Shown here: piece after piece, positions 17,713-28,830 of the stretch
Numbering within the stretch: the first letter of the stretch is position 1
How the letters are laid out: each line of letters opens with the position of its first letter
NCBI GenBank assembly: GCA_028710865.1
Contig: JAQTUF010000002.1
Span: 62,001-126,000 of the forward strand
Length of the DNA stretch: 64,000 nt
Direction of reading: 5' to 3'
Source: Candidatus Shapirobacteria bacterium
GTDB lineage: Bacteria; Patescibacteria; Microgenomatia; UBA12405
Notes under the pieces: generated by a model
What the model was told of the DNA's origin: nothing
Seen by the model: the letters and a program-made list of their open reading frames with translations, nothing else
Databases searched by the model: none
Made by a program: the position numbers and the translations under genes

Positions 17713-18936
17713 ATGCTTAAACCCTCATTTGATGACTTACTTCGATCTAGTGTCCGTTCGATTTTAAAAAACAAAAGTCGAACCATCTTAACTTCCCTAG
17801 GAATTATTATTGGTGTTACTTCAGTTATTCTTCTAACTTCTATTGGTAATGGCCTTAAAAATTATGTTACCCAACAATTTGATGCTCTTGGAGCCAATTC
17901 CATTTTTATTAGTCCAGGTAAAATTTTTAATGACAATGGTGGTTTCGCCCAAGGTAGTATGGCTACAGCTATGACCACTAGTTTTACCCAAAAAGATCTA
18001 AATCTTCTAACTCGAAAACTCAAAAATTCCAACGTCATGCCAGTCAATGCCACTTATTCCAATATTAAATCCGCTTATGCTATTAAAAAAAATATTGAAA
18101 TTGATGGATCAACTGAGGAATATGGTAAAAGTAATAATGTTGTTCCATCCACTGGAAATGGTCGCTGGTTTACAAATGAAGAAAATACTAAAAAAAGTCC
18201 AGTTGTTGTCTTGGGTTACAAAATTGCCCAAACCCTTTTTCCAAAATCAAATGCTTTAGGTAAAAAAGTTATTATCAAAGGCAAAACTTTAAAAGTAATT
18301 GGTATTGTTGATCAAAAAGGTGCTTCCATGGGTGGACCAAGTGTTGACGATGCTGTTTATGCTCCATTTTCAGTTGTTGCTAGTTTAGCTGGAAAAGAAG
18401 ATATTAATACTTTTGTCGTCAAAGCTCCTAGTAAAGATTTAATGGAGTCAACAAAAAAAGAGATAACCACTATTATGTTAGAAAGATATGACAAAGATGC
18501 TTTTTCAGTTTTTGATAGTTCTCAATTATTAAGTTCTATTAATTCAATAATAAGTGTTCTCACTATCGCTCTTACCGGAATTGCCGCCATTTCTCTTGTT
18601 GTAGGGGGAATTGGAATTATGAATATTATGTTGGTTTCTGTCACTGAACGAACCCGTGAAATCGGTCTCCGCAAAGCCGTTGGAGCTTATCCCCGAGCCA
18701 TTTTAATTCAATTTCTAATTGAAGCTGTAATTTTATCTTGCCTTGGCGGTTTAATCGGTATAATTTTAGGTTGGCTTGGAACCTTAGCTATTAGTAATTT
18801 TTTTCCTGCCAGTGTCACTTTTTCATCTGTCTTACTTGCCTTCGGTGTCTCCTCAGCTGTCGGTATTATTTTTGGTGTCACTCCCGCTCGTAAAGCTTCA
18901 AAACTTTCTCCCATCGAAGCCCTTCGATACGAATAG
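17713..18936 (+). CDS. ABC transporter permease, MacB/FtsX type
   Basis: A 407-residue permease. One N-terminal helix (TILTSLGIIIGVTSVILL), a large extracytoplasmic MacB-PCD domain (about residues 45-240) and three C-terminal helices with the FtsX signature (GGIGIMNIMLVSVTERTREIG). The C-terminal PARKASKLSPIEALRYE is typical of MacB. It is the last gene of the MacAB-like operon. Such systems act as mechanotransmitters that use ATP hydrolysis to push peptides, lipoproteins or drugs outward. Confidence 0.93.
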   Translation: MLKPSFDDLLRSSVRSILKNKSRTILTSLGIIIGVTSVILLTSIGNGLKNYVTQQFDALGANSIFISPGKIFNDNGGFAQGSMATAMTTSFTQKDLNLLTRKLKNSNVMPVNATYSNIKSAYAIKKNIEIDGSTEEYGKSNNVVPSTGNGRWFTNEENTKKSPVVVLGYKIAQTLFPKSNALGKKVIIKGKTLKVIGIVDQKGASMGGPSVDDAVYAPFSVVASLAGKEDINTFVVKAPSKDLMESTKKEITTIMLERYDKDAFSVFDSSQLLSSINSIISVLTIALTGIAAISLVVGGIGIMNIMLVSVTERTREIGLRKAVGAYPRAILIQFLIEAVILSCLGGLIGIILGWLGTLAISNFFPASVTFSSVLLAFGVSSAVGIIFGVTPARKASKLSPIEALRYE

Positions 18937-18958
18937 TTTATTTTGCTATCATTAATTA

Positions 18959-19522
18959 GTGAAACAGAGATTATTAAATTATCTATTACCAACTACCGGA
19001 CTATTTATCATAATTTCCTGTTTTTGGGTTATATCTGGAGTTAGAACTACTCAACTTGTTTATCTTTTTTTAGGTTTGTTTATTGGCATTTTTTTACTTG
19101 ATATTGATCATTTTATTTTTTGGTTTCTAATCAAACCTAATACTGAAGAAAGCCGACTAATTAAATTAGCTATTGAGAATAAAAAATTTAAATCAGTTAT
19201 TAAAATTGTCCAAACATCACACCAAACTCACTATAATTTAATTTTTCATCATTATTTTTTCCAAGTAATTTTTACCCTATTTTCCCTTTTTATTTTAACT
19301 TCCACCCAAAATGCTTTTATTTCTGCACTTATCTTAAGTTTAAATCTTCATCTGGTTATCGATGAAATTATTGGATATAAATCTAATCCTAAAATAGTCC
19401 AAAAATGGCTTTTTGCCAGAGAACCCAAACAACTACCAATAGTTTTTCTTAAAAGATATATTGCCATCTTTATAACCTTTATTATTTTATTTACTTTTCT
19501 ATTAATCCAAGCCAAAATATAA
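18959..19522 (+). CDS. membrane protein, DUF457/YdjM-like
   Basis: A 187-residue protein with four hydrophobic helices, starting at GTG (18959). Histidines and aspartates sit in a pattern like the membrane-bound metal-dependent hydrolase family DUF457: LLDIDHFIF in helix 2, then TSHQTHYNLIFHH and LHLVIDE. The family's function is poorly known. The resemblance is by motif only. It follows the exporter operon by 22 bases and is followed two bases later by the HEPN-like gene. Confidence 0.55.
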   Translation: MKQRLLNYLLPTTGLFIIISCFWVISGVRTTQLVYLFLGLFIGIFLLDIDHFIFWFLIKPNTEESRLIKLAIENKKFKSVIKIVQTSHQTHYNLIFHHYFFQVIFTLFSLFILTSTQNAFISALILSLNLHLVIDEIIGYKSNPKIVQKWLFAREPKQLPIVFLKRYIAIFITFIILFTFLLIQAKI

Positions 19523-19524
19523 AT

Positions 19525-20019
19525 ATGATCTTTTCTTCACCTGAACTTTTTATAGAAGCTAAAAAATATTTATCTCAACATCAAGACGAATTATTAAATG
19601 ACACTGAGACTGTTTTAAAACGACTTCAACTTCAAGATGGGATTAGTGATTATTCATTTTTAGTTTCTTCTATTGCCAAATCATACGAAGGGTTTCTGAA
19701 AGATTTTTTCCTTAAAATAGGAATAATATCTGAAACAGAATATGAAAGTGAACGTTTTAGAGTCGGCAAAACTTTAAATCCATCTCTTCGTTATAAACGA
19801 TTTTCTGTCTTCCAAAAATTAGCTAACTATCACGAAAAAGGAGAAGAATTAGCTGAAATTCTTTGGGACGCTTGGAAATTTGGCCGTAATGAAATCTTTC
19901 ATTATTTCCCTAGTAATTATAAAAGTCTCACCAAAGAAGAAGCCGAAGAAAGGATTGATCTACTTTTAAAAGCCATAATTCAAGCCGGAGAATTTTTAAA
20001 TTTAGATCCTCAAAAATAG
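19525..20019 (+). CDS. HEPN-like helical protein
   Basis: A 164-residue, all-helical protein. Near the end it carries RNEIFH (Arg121 to His126), an Rx4H motif of the kind that forms the active site of HEPN ribonucleases. The region before it (SSIAKSYEGFLKDFFLKIG) resembles the helical part of RnlA/LsoA-type toxins. There is no nucleotidyltransferase (MNT) partner beside it, and the downstream gene is on the other strand. It could be a solitary HEPN RNase or an inactive helical adaptor. I rate the fold as plausible, not proven. Confidence 0.55.
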   Translation: MIFSSPELFIEAKKYLSQHQDELLNDTETVLKRLQLQDGISDYSFLVSSIAKSYEGFLKDFFLKIGIISETEYESERFRVGKTLNPSLRYKRFSVFQKLANYHEKGEELAEILWDAWKFGRNEIFHYFPSNYKSLTKEEAEERIDLLLKAIIQAGEFLNLDPQK

Positions 20020-20020
20020 A

Positions 20021-20842
20021 TTAAACATCAGACATTTTTATTAAATTTCCTTCAAAATCTTTTACTGTTTTTAAATTTACACCCCAAAAAAATAATGGAG
20101 TTGGTATTTTATTTGCATTACCCGGTATGTCAATTATTAAACTCGGACAACAAAAACCAGAAAGTTTTTTTCTCAATTCCGTCATTATTTCTATTTCTTT
20201 TTTAATCGGTACTATATATTTTTCTATTCCCTTAATCCTATTACATTGATATATATTGTATGGTCTTACCCCCAATTCAACCAATTTAGAAAAAAGTTTT
20301 TTTAAATCCTTAACTGAATCATTAATTCCTTTTAAAAAAACCGATTGTGAATACAAAATTACTCCTGTTTGTCTAATTTTTTTAATAGCCGATTCAACCG
20401 TTGGAGTCAATTCATTAAACTGATTTACATGAATTGAAAGATAAACTATTTGTTTATATTTATCATTTAAAATACTCAAAAAATCTTCAGTCACCATTTC
20501 AGGGACTGTTATTGGAGCCCTAGTATGAATTCTAAAAGTCTTAATTTGATCTAATTGGCTAAATTTTTTAAAAGCATATTTTAACAAACCCAATTCCATC
20601 AACGGTTCCCCTCCAGAAAAGATAATTTGTTTAATTTCCTTATTTTTAACTACATATTTGACCATATTATCAATATCTTCAATAGTTATTTTTTCTCTAC
20701 ATTGTCCCTTTTTCCATTTTCTATAACAAAAATCACACTCCACTGGACACGAAAGTGTCAATTCTATCAAAACCCTGTCTTTATATCTTCTAATTAAACC
20801 CTTAATCGGAGTAAGTTTATCTTCTTGGAAAATATCTTTCAT
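20021..20842 (-). CDS. epmB: radical SAM protein of the lysine 2,3-aminomutase family (EpmB-like)
   Basis: A 273-residue enzyme. The radical SAM cluster motif is CPVECDFC (CxxxCxxC, near residue 33), as in lysine 2,3-aminomutases. GGEPL follows. The C-terminal DIPGNANKIPTP ends in a lysine (about Lys245) that matches the PLP-binding lysine of the family, followed by DFEGNLI. EpmB converts (S)-alpha-lysine to (R)-beta-lysine for EF-P. It overlaps the lysyl-tRNA synthetase-like gene by four bases. At 273 residues it is shorter than E. coli EpmB, mainly at the N-terminus. EF-P itself is not in this window. Confidence 0.75.
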   Translation of the reverse strand: MKDIFQEDKLTPIKGLIRRYKDRVLIELTLSCPVECDFCYRKWKKGQCREKITIEDIDNMVKYVVKNKEIKQIIFSGGEPLMELGLLKYAFKKFSQLDQIKTFRIHTRAPITVPEMVTEDFLSILNDKYKQIVYLSIHVNQFNELTPTVESAIKKIRQTGVILYSQSVFLKGINDSVKDLKKLFSKLVELGVRPYNIYQCNRIKGIEKYIVPIKKEIEIMTELRKKLSGFCCPSLIIDIPGNANKIPTPLFFWGVNLKTVKDFEGNLIKMSDV

Positions 20843-21867
20843 ATTTCAATTGAAATCAATTGTAAATCAGAAATTTTAGTCACATTAGCAAAAATCATCG
20901 CCAACCTATCTACCCCAATAGCAATTCCGGCACATCTGGGTAATTTTTCTAAAACCGAGATAAATTCAATATCAGGTTGATAGTCAATTAAACCAGCTTT
21001 TTTTCTAATCTCTATATCCTTATAAAATCTATTTTTATATTCTTCAATCTCTACTCCCTCATTACCACAATTTCCCAATTCTATCCCTTCTATATAAAAT
21101 TCAAATCTTTCAGCTATTCCCAATTTATTTATTCTTGTAATAGCCGCTAATTCTTTTGGATAGTTATAAATAAAAGTCGGCATTCCATTCTTACCCAAAT
21201 TTGGTTCCACTTCTATCCCATAAATCTGTGACCAAAGATCAATATAGTCCATACCATCAACCCTATAACCCTTCTTTTTTGCTTGTTTAAAAAAAATTTT
21301 ATGATTAAAAATATTAGTTATTTTGGCATATTTTTTAAAAGCCTCTGCCACTGTAATTTTTTCATAAGTCTCTAAATTTAATTTTTTATTTTGATATTCC
21401 ACTTCATTTCTACCAAAAATATTTTTGGCTATAAATCTCAATAAATTCATCACATCATCAATAATATCAAAATAAGTCCCATCTACCCGATAAAACTCCA
21501 ACATAGTAAACTCATAAGAATGTTTTTTTTCAACCGGTTCATTATTTCTAAAAGATTTTCCCAAAGAAAAACAATTACCGATTCCTTTCACTATTAATCT
21601 TTTTAAAAACAATTCAGGAGATGGTATTAAATACATTTCTTGATCGTTTTTTGGAAATAAATTTTTTGTTTCAAAAATCTCCAAATAAGATTCTGGTATT
21701 AATTTAGGAGAGAGCAGGGGAGTATTAATTTCTTTAAAACCAGAATTCTTTAAAAAAGTTTTTGACAGTTCATTTACTTGTAAAAAAACCTGGTGATTTT
21801 CTAAATTATTTATATTAGATTTAATTTTCACAAAGCTAATTATACCAATTGATATTGTCGTTGACAT
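20839..21867 (-). CDS. epmA: EF-P lysine ligase (EpmA/GenX/PoxA-like)
   Basis: A 342-residue class II lysyl-tRNA synthetase paralog with the catalytic core but no anticodon-binding OB domain. Motif 2 (SFRNNEPVEKKHSYEFTMLEF) and motif 3 (GIAIGVDRLAMIF) are intact. EpmA activates beta-lysine and attaches it to the conserved Lys of EF-P, which rescues ribosomes stalled at proline runs. The start at 21867 is chosen because the earlier ATG (21921) would overlap the divergent ferredoxin gene. The NGxxEL motif of LysRS is altered to NCGNEGVE. With epmB it forms a two-gene operon. Confidence 0.78.
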   Translation of the reverse strand: MSTTISIGIISFVKIKSNINNLENHQVFLQVNELSKTFLKNSGFKEINTPLLSPKLIPESYLEIFETKNLFPKNDQEMYLIPSPELFLKRLIVKGIGNCFSLGKSFRNNEPVEKKHSYEFTMLEFYRVDGTYFDIIDDVMNLLRFIAKNIFGRNEVEYQNKKLNLETYEKITVAEAFKKYAKITNIFNHKIFFKQAKKKGYRVDGMDYIDLWSQIYGIEVEPNLGKNGMPTFIYNYPKELAAITRINKLGIAERFEFYIEGIELGNCGNEGVEIEEYKNRFYKDIEIRKKAGLIDYQPDIEFISVLEKLPRCAGIAIGVDRLAMIFANVTKISDLQLISIEI

Positions 21868-21888
21868 AAATATCAAATCGGGTAATAT
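21861..21888 (+). promoter_or_regulatory. promoter of the ferredoxin gene
   Basis: TTGACA (21861-21866), a 16-base spacer and TAATAT (21883-21888), followed by six bases to the ATG at 21895. A second -10 choice, TATAAT at 21888-21893, abuts the start. It lies in the divergent gap with epmA and implies a leaderless ferredoxin mRNA. Confidence 0.6.
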
Positions 21889-21894
21889 ATAATC

Positions 21895-22089
21895 ATGTCG
21901 AAAAAAGTCGTTCTCGATCAAAACAAATGCATTGGCTGTAATACTTGTCCTCTTTTAGCTCCAGAAGTCTTTGAGATGGATACTACTATTTACAAAGCCA
22001 AAGTAAAAAATCAACCAGAAACAATTACTGAATCTGTCCAAACAGCTATCGATTCTTGTCCAGTCCAAGCTATCTCTATTATTGAATAA
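21895..22089 (+). CDS. small ferredoxin, single [4Fe-4S]
   Basis: A 64-residue ferredoxin with the pattern CIGCNTC near the N-terminus and SCPVQAI near the end, giving four cysteine ligands for one [4Fe-4S] cluster, as in the FER_4-type ferredoxins. It is soluble and electron-carrying. It is divergent from the epmA-epmB pair and could supply the electron that a radical SAM enzyme such as EpmB needs, but that link is inferred only from position. Confidence 0.9.
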   Translation: MSKKVVLDQNKCIGCNTCPLLAPEVFEMDTTIYKAKVKNQPETITESVQTAIDSCPVQAISIIE

Positions 22090-22111
22090 TAATTATTTAT
22101 TTAAATCCAAA

Positions 22112-23131
22112 ATGAAAAAAATCAAAAAAATTAAATTACCAGATATTTCCAAAACCATTAATTCTTCCAAATCCGTCACAATTCCCTTAGTTGGAGTTAT
22201 TGTTTTTTGTCTTCTATTAGCTGCTTCTTCATTTTTTGCCGGAGCCGCTTGGTTAAAGCTCAAAAGTGGTAATAGTACCACCACTACTAATAAAAATACT
22301 TTTGCTGCTGTCAAAAATAATAAACCAGAATTTAACTTCTTTGTTATGAGTTTTTGTCCTTATGGTAATCAAATAGAAGAAGTTATCAAACCAATTGCCT
22401 CCTTATTAGGCAACAAAGCTGATATCCACCCCCATTATATTTTTGAAAAAGTAGATAATCTTACTAATTATTGTAAACAAACCAGTGGTGATATTACCCA
22501 ATGTTCTGCCTACATTTCTGCTGGTTATTTTAAAACTGAATCAGACTGTCAAAAAACCATTAACGATGCCACCAAAACCTGTCTAGATGAAAAACAATAT
22601 TTAAAAATTGGTGATAATTTTTATTCATCTCTTCATGGTCGAATTGAAGCTAACCAAGATGTTCGAGAAATCTGTGCTTACAACATGAATGATGACAAAA
22701 CCAATTGGTGGACTTTCATTGACAATGTCAATCAAAATTGTACTGCCCAAAATGCTGACACTTGTTGGGAAGACCAAGCCAAAAAAGCTGGTTTTGACAC
22801 TGCCAAAATTACTGAATGTTTCAATACCCAAGCAGCTGATCTCATCGAAAAGGAGATTGCCCTAACTACTCAATATAAAGTTCAAGGTTCTCCGACCTTA
22901 ATTATTAATGGAGTCGATTTTCCACCAGAGTCAGCTTATACAGAAGCTGGAGATGGAACATTAACTATCGGCAATAAAGTTATTAAACAAGCAGATTTTA
23001 GATCTCCAGATGCTATTAAAGAAGCTGTCTGTGCTTCCTTTAAAAAAGCTCCCAGTGAATGTAAGACGGTCTTGACTGCTGCCACTGCCACCAATAACAC
23101 TGCTGCAGCTGATGCCGCTAGTTGTAACTAA
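22112..23131 (+). CDS. membrane-anchored thioredoxin-fold (DsbA/GILT-like) protein
   Basis: A 339-residue protein with a basic start and one anchor helix (about residues 24-50), then an extracytoplasmic domain. The domain begins FFVMSFCPYGNQ, like the CxxC site of thioredoxin folds but with only the first cysteine (CPYG). The cis-proline loop QGSPTLIING is present. About ten other cysteines are spread through the domain. The tail is Ala/Thr-rich. It may be a thiol isomerase or a structural relative. The start at 22112 avoids an overlapping, less likely upstream ATG. It is followed by a strong terminator. Confidence 0.75.
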   Translation: MKKIKKIKLPDISKTINSSKSVTIPLVGVIVFCLLLAASSFFAGAAWLKLKSGNSTTTTNKNTFAAVKNNKPEFNFFVMSFCPYGNQIEEVIKPIASLLGNKADIHPHYIFEKVDNLTNYCKQTSGDITQCSAYISAGYFKTESDCQKTINDATKTCLDEKQYLKIGDNFYSSLHGRIEANQDVREICAYNMNDDKTNWWTFIDNVNQNCTAQNADTCWEDQAKKAGFDTAKITECFNTQAADLIEKEIALTTQYKVQGSPTLIINGVDFPPESAYTEAGDGTLTIGNKVIKQADFRSPDAIKEAVCASFKKAPSECKTVLTAATATNNTAAADAASCN

Positions 23132-23152
23132 AATTTAATTAATTTAAATTTC

Positions 23153-23186
23153 AACCCTCTTCGATTGTTCGAAGAGGGTTTTTATT
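23153..23186 (+). terminator. Rho-independent terminator
   Basis: A perfect 12-bp stem (AACCCTCTTCGA / TCGAAGAGGGTT) with a 4-base loop followed by TTTATT, 21 bases after the stop of the thioredoxin-fold gene. It ends the ferredoxin to thioredoxin-fold unit. Confidence 0.9.
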
Positions 23187-23262
23187 GATAAAATAATCAC
23201 TATGAAATCAAATTTAAATCAAATTAGAAAAAAAATATTTTTTATTTCTTTTTTTTAATTTT

Positions 23263-23790
23263 ATGAAACTTAATTCTCATCAAATCCGAAAGAGTAGGGA
23301 AGTGGAAGCAAAAAAAATGCAAACCGCCATCAAACGCAACCCCATTGTTTTAGTTTTAGATAATGTTTTGGATACCTACAATATTGGTTCTTTTTTTCGT
23401 CTAGCCGATGCTATTGGGGCCCAAAAAATCTATCTTTGTGGACCAGTAGTTACTCCCCCAAACATAAAAATACACCGTTCATCAATTGGTACTTGGAAAT
23501 GGATTCCTTGGCAGCATTTTGATTCAACCATCGATTGCCTTAAACAATTAAAAGCTGAAAGTTTTGAAATAATTGCCTGTGAACAGGATAAAAATAGCAT
23601 CAACTATCTAAAAGCCAAATATAAATTTCCCATCGCCCTGATTGCTGGAAGTGAAAGTCATGGAGTCTCCAAAGAAGTTTTAAAAATGGCCGATAAAATT
23701 GTCGAAATTCCTATGTATGGTATCAATATTTCCCTTAATGTTTTAGTCGCCACTTCTATAATTAGCTACGATATTTTGTCAAAAATTTAA
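23263..23790 (+). CDS. SpoU/TrmH-family RNA 2'-O-methyltransferase
   Basis: A 175-residue SPOUT enzyme with the three knot motifs: NIGSFFRLADAIGA, AGSESHGVSKEVL and PMYGINISLNVLVA. These use S-adenosylmethionine to methylate ribose 2'-OH in tRNA or rRNA. There is no N-terminal L30e-like substrate domain, so it resembles the short TrmH/TrmL types. The exact target cannot be told. A strongly AT-rich 74-base region precedes it. Confidence 0.9.
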   Translation: MKLNSHQIRKSREVEAKKMQTAIKRNPIVLVLDNVLDTYNIGSFFRLADAIGAQKIYLCGPVVTPPNIKIHRSSIGTWKWIPWQHFDSTIDCLKQLKAESFEIIACEQDKNSINYLKAKYKFPIALIAGSESHGVSKEVLKMADKIVEIPMYGINISLNVLVATSIISYDILSKI

Positions 23791-23952
23791 CCTAAATTAA
23801 GGCTAAAAATTTACTCAAAATTATTCCATTTTTTAATGTTTTATCTCTATTTTTTTTACCTATCTTTCCACATAATTTGCTTATTGTAAAGCTATTTAGC
23901 CTCTGTTAGAATTAATCTGGTTCTTAAAAAAACAAAATTTAAACCAATTTAA

Positions 23953-25905
<1,953 letters not shown>

Positions 25906-25910
25906 TTTAT

Positions 25911-28592
25911 ATGACTGATCAAAAAAATACTATTGTTCTTGATGATATTAAAAGAATCAACAATATTGGTAGAATTTTAGATGTAGATATTGTTCCCGAA
26001 ATGGAAAAGTCATATTTAGACTATGCCATGTCTGTCATCGTTTCTCGCGCTCTACCCGATGTCCGTGATGGTCTCAAACCAGTCCACCGCCGCATTATTT
26101 ATGCCATGAATCAAATGGGTCTCTCTGCTACTGGCAAAAATGTTAAATCTGCCGCTATTGTTGGTGATGTTATGAAGTCATACCATCCTCACGGCGATAG
26201 CTCTATCTATGGTGCTCTTGTTCGTATGGCTCAAGATTTTTCCATGCGCTACCCACTAGTTAAAGGTCAAGGAAATTTTGGTTCAATTGATGGTGATCCT
26301 CCAGCTGCTATGCGTTATACCGAAGCTAAAATGGAAAAAATGACCGTTGAAATGATTACTGATATCAACAAAGAAACTGTTGATATGATGGATAATTATG
26401 ATGCTTCTACAAAAGAACCAACTGTTCTTCCAGCTCGAGTACCTAATTTACTTTTAAATGGTGCTGATGGTATTGCTGTTGGTATGGCTACTCGTATTCC
26501 ACCTCACAATCTTAAAGAACTTTGTGGCGCTATTGACATAATTTTAGATAAAAGTCATTTAGAAAAAATAGAATCAGACATTGAACTAAATAATATTTTA
26601 TCGCCACCAAAAAACACCCAAGATATGGTTTTACGTCCCACCTACGAACTTGAAAAACAAAAATATAATTTTGAAACCAGCGCTACCGTCGAGGATTTAG
26701 TTCAAATAGTCCAAGGTCCAGATTTTCCCACGTCTGGAGAAATTTATGGTAAAACCGGTATTATTGAAATGTATACTACTGGTCGAGGTAAATTTGCTAT
26801 TAGAGGTAAAACTAATATTGAAGAAACTAAATCTGGCAAAATAAGAATTATCATTACCGAGCTTCCATACCAAGTCAATAAATCTGAATTTGTTAAAAAA
26901 ATTGCTGATCTTGTCAGAGACAAAAAAATCATTGGTATTTCAGATCTTCGCGATGAATCAGACCGTCATGGTATTCGAGTCGTAGTTGAAATCAAAAAAA
27001 ATGGCAAACCTAAATCAATTTTAAATAAGCTTTTTAAATATACTGCTCTTCAATCATCATATTCTGCCAATATGTTGGCACTTGTTAATGGTGTCCCTCA
27101 AACTCTAAATTTACGTCAAATGTTATTACTTTTTCTACGTCATCGAGAAATTATTGTTCGTCGCCGCACCATTTTTGACTTGAAAGGTGCCATGATGCGA
27201 GCTCATATTCTTGAAGGATTAAAAAAAGCTCTTGATATTATTGATGAAATTATTAAAACTATTCGCGCCTCTAAAAATACCGATGAAGCTCGAGAAAATC
27301 TAATATCTAAATTTAAGTTTACTGATCTCCAAGCTAACGCCATTTTAGAAATGCAACTCCGTCGTCTAGCTGCCCTTGAACGTCAAAAAATTGATGACGA
27401 ATATAATGAAGTTGAAAAAATAATTAATCAACTTACCGCCATAATTACTAAACCAGAAAAAATGATTGCCGTTCTTAAAAACGAAAACAAGGAAATTAAT
27501 GAAAAATATGCCGATAACCGTCGCACTAAAATTTATATTAGGGGATTAGAACAATTTAGTGAAGAAGATTTGGTTCCCAATGAAGCTGTTCTTATCGCTC
27601 TTACCAAAACTGGATATATGAAACGTGTTCCCAAAGAAACCTATCATACTCAAAAACGCGGCGGTATTGGAGTTGTTGGTATGACCACAAAACAAGAAGA
27701 CGAAATTGAATGTATGCTTTCAGCCGATACTCACGATGATTTATTATTTTTTACTAATCGCGGCCGAGTCTTCAAAACCAAAGTTTGGGATATCCAAGAA
27801 GGAACTCGTCAAGCCAAAGGACAAGCTGTTATTAATTTAATTAATATTCTTCCAGGAGAAAATGTTCATACTATTTTAACTATTAGTAAAAATAGTGAAT
27901 CTAAATTTATTTTACTTGCCACTAAAAAAGGAGTTATTAAAAAAACTGCTATTGATAAGTTCAAAAATATTCGTCAAAGCGGGCTTACTGCTATCAAACT
28001 TGACCTTGATGATCAACTGGCTTGGGCTAAACTCACTGATGGCACTAATCAAATATTTTTAGTCACTAAAAATGGCAAATGTATTCGTTTTAACGAATCT
28101 GATACTCGTCCTATGGGTCGTCACACTCGAGGAGTCAGAGGTATTTTACTTAAAGAGGGCGATTATATGGTTGGAATGGATGTTGTCCCTTCAGTCATCG
28201 AAAAAATCAAAGATAAAAAACAAGAAAAATCATTTAGACATCTTTTAGTAGTTACTGAAAATGGTGTTGGGAAACGAACTGATGTTTATTTATATCCAAT
28301 TCAAAAACGTGGCGGAATTGGAGTTAAAGTAGCCAATCTTACCCCCAAAACAGGTAATATTGCTGCCGCTCAAGTTGTTTCTGAAATTGATGACCAAATT
28401 ATTCTCATGTCCAAAAAAGCTGTTACTATTAAACTTCCATTAAAAAACATTCCTACCCTTAGTCGTAACACTAAAGGTGTTATCTTAATGCGTTTCAAAT
28501 CAACCGACGATAAACTCAATGCTATGACTGTTTTAGAAAAAAATACCGAAACCTCACCTCGACCCGAAGCTACTGAAGAAATTAAAAAATAA
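25911..28592 (+). CDS. gyrA: DNA gyrase subunit A
   Basis: An 893-residue subunit. The DNA-cleaving tyrosine is Tyr136 in AMRYTE. The winged-helix region shows [18 protein letters not shown] and [20 protein letters not shown]. The C-terminal beta-pinwheel (about residues 520-860) contains the GyrA-box-like motif QKRGGIG twice, which supports true gyrase (DNA-wrapping) rather than topoisomerase IV. The last 30 residues are a charged tail. It is convergent with the Xer gene, with a 238-base gap holding only weak hairpins. Confidence 0.97.
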   Translation: MTDQKNTIVLDDIKRINNIGRILDVDIVPEMEKSYLDYAMSVIVSRALPDVRDGLKPVHRRIIYAMNQMGLSATGKNVKSAAIVGDVMKSYHPHGDSSIYGALVRMAQDFSMRYPLVKGQGNFGSIDGDPPAAMRYTEAKMEKMTVEMITDINKETVDMMDNYDASTKEPTVLPARVPNLLLNGADGIAVGMATRIPPHNLKELCGAIDIILDKSHLEKIESDIELNNILSPPKNTQDMVLRPTYELEKQKYNFETSATVEDLVQIVQGPDFPTSGEIYGKTGIIEMYTTGRGKFAIRGKTNIEETKSGKIRIIITELPYQVNKSEFVKKIADLVRDKKIIGISDLRDESDRHGIRVVVEIKKNGKPKSILNKLFKYTALQSSYSANMLALVNGVPQTLNLRQMLLLFLRHREIIVRRRTIFDLKGAMMRAHILEGLKKALDIIDEIIKTIRASKNTDEARENLISKFKFTDLQANAILEMQLRRLAALERQKIDDEYNEVEKIINQLTAIITKPEKMIAVLKNENKEINEKYADNRRTKIYIRGLEQFSEEDLVPNEAVLIALTKTGYMKRVPKETYHTQKRGGIGVVGMTTKQEDEIECMLSADTHDDLLFFTNRGRVFKTKVWDIQEGTRQAKGQAVINLINILPGENVHTILTISKNSESKFILLATKKGVIKKTAIDKFKNIRQSGLTAIKLDLDDQLAWAKLTDGTNQIFLVTKNGKCIRFNESDTRPMGRHTRGVRGILLKEGDYMVGMDVVPSVIEKIKDKKQEKSFRHLLVVTENGVGKRTDVYLYPIQKRGGIGVKVANLTPKTGNIAAAQVVSEIDDQIILMSKKAVTIKLPLKNIPTLSRNTKGVILMRFKSTDDKLNAMTVLEKNTETSPRPEATEEIKK

Positions 28593-28830
28593 AATAAAAT
28601 TTATCATAAAATCTTTTATTCAAAAATAGGGGATTATCTTGACATTATAGGCAATACACCAACAATAAGTATAAATTAGCAGTCTAAATTATTAAATGCT
28701 AATAAGTCATAAAAAATTAGTTTAACCCTAAAATAGGGATAAAGTTAACTATAAAATTACCCAAAGTTTCAACTCCCAAAATAAGTTTAATTTAAGCATA
28801 AAACAACGCTACTATAGGATTATTCATTCC

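Noticed and set aside
23203..23259. 18-codon open frame before the SpoU gene
   Set aside because: A low-complexity Lys/Phe peptide in A/T-rich sequence; a TAAAAT-like box is near but this is expected by chance here.
28726..28738. Hairpin between gyrA and xer as a terminator
   Set aside because: Five base pairs (CCCTA / TAGGG) with a 3-base loop and no T-run; too weak to call.
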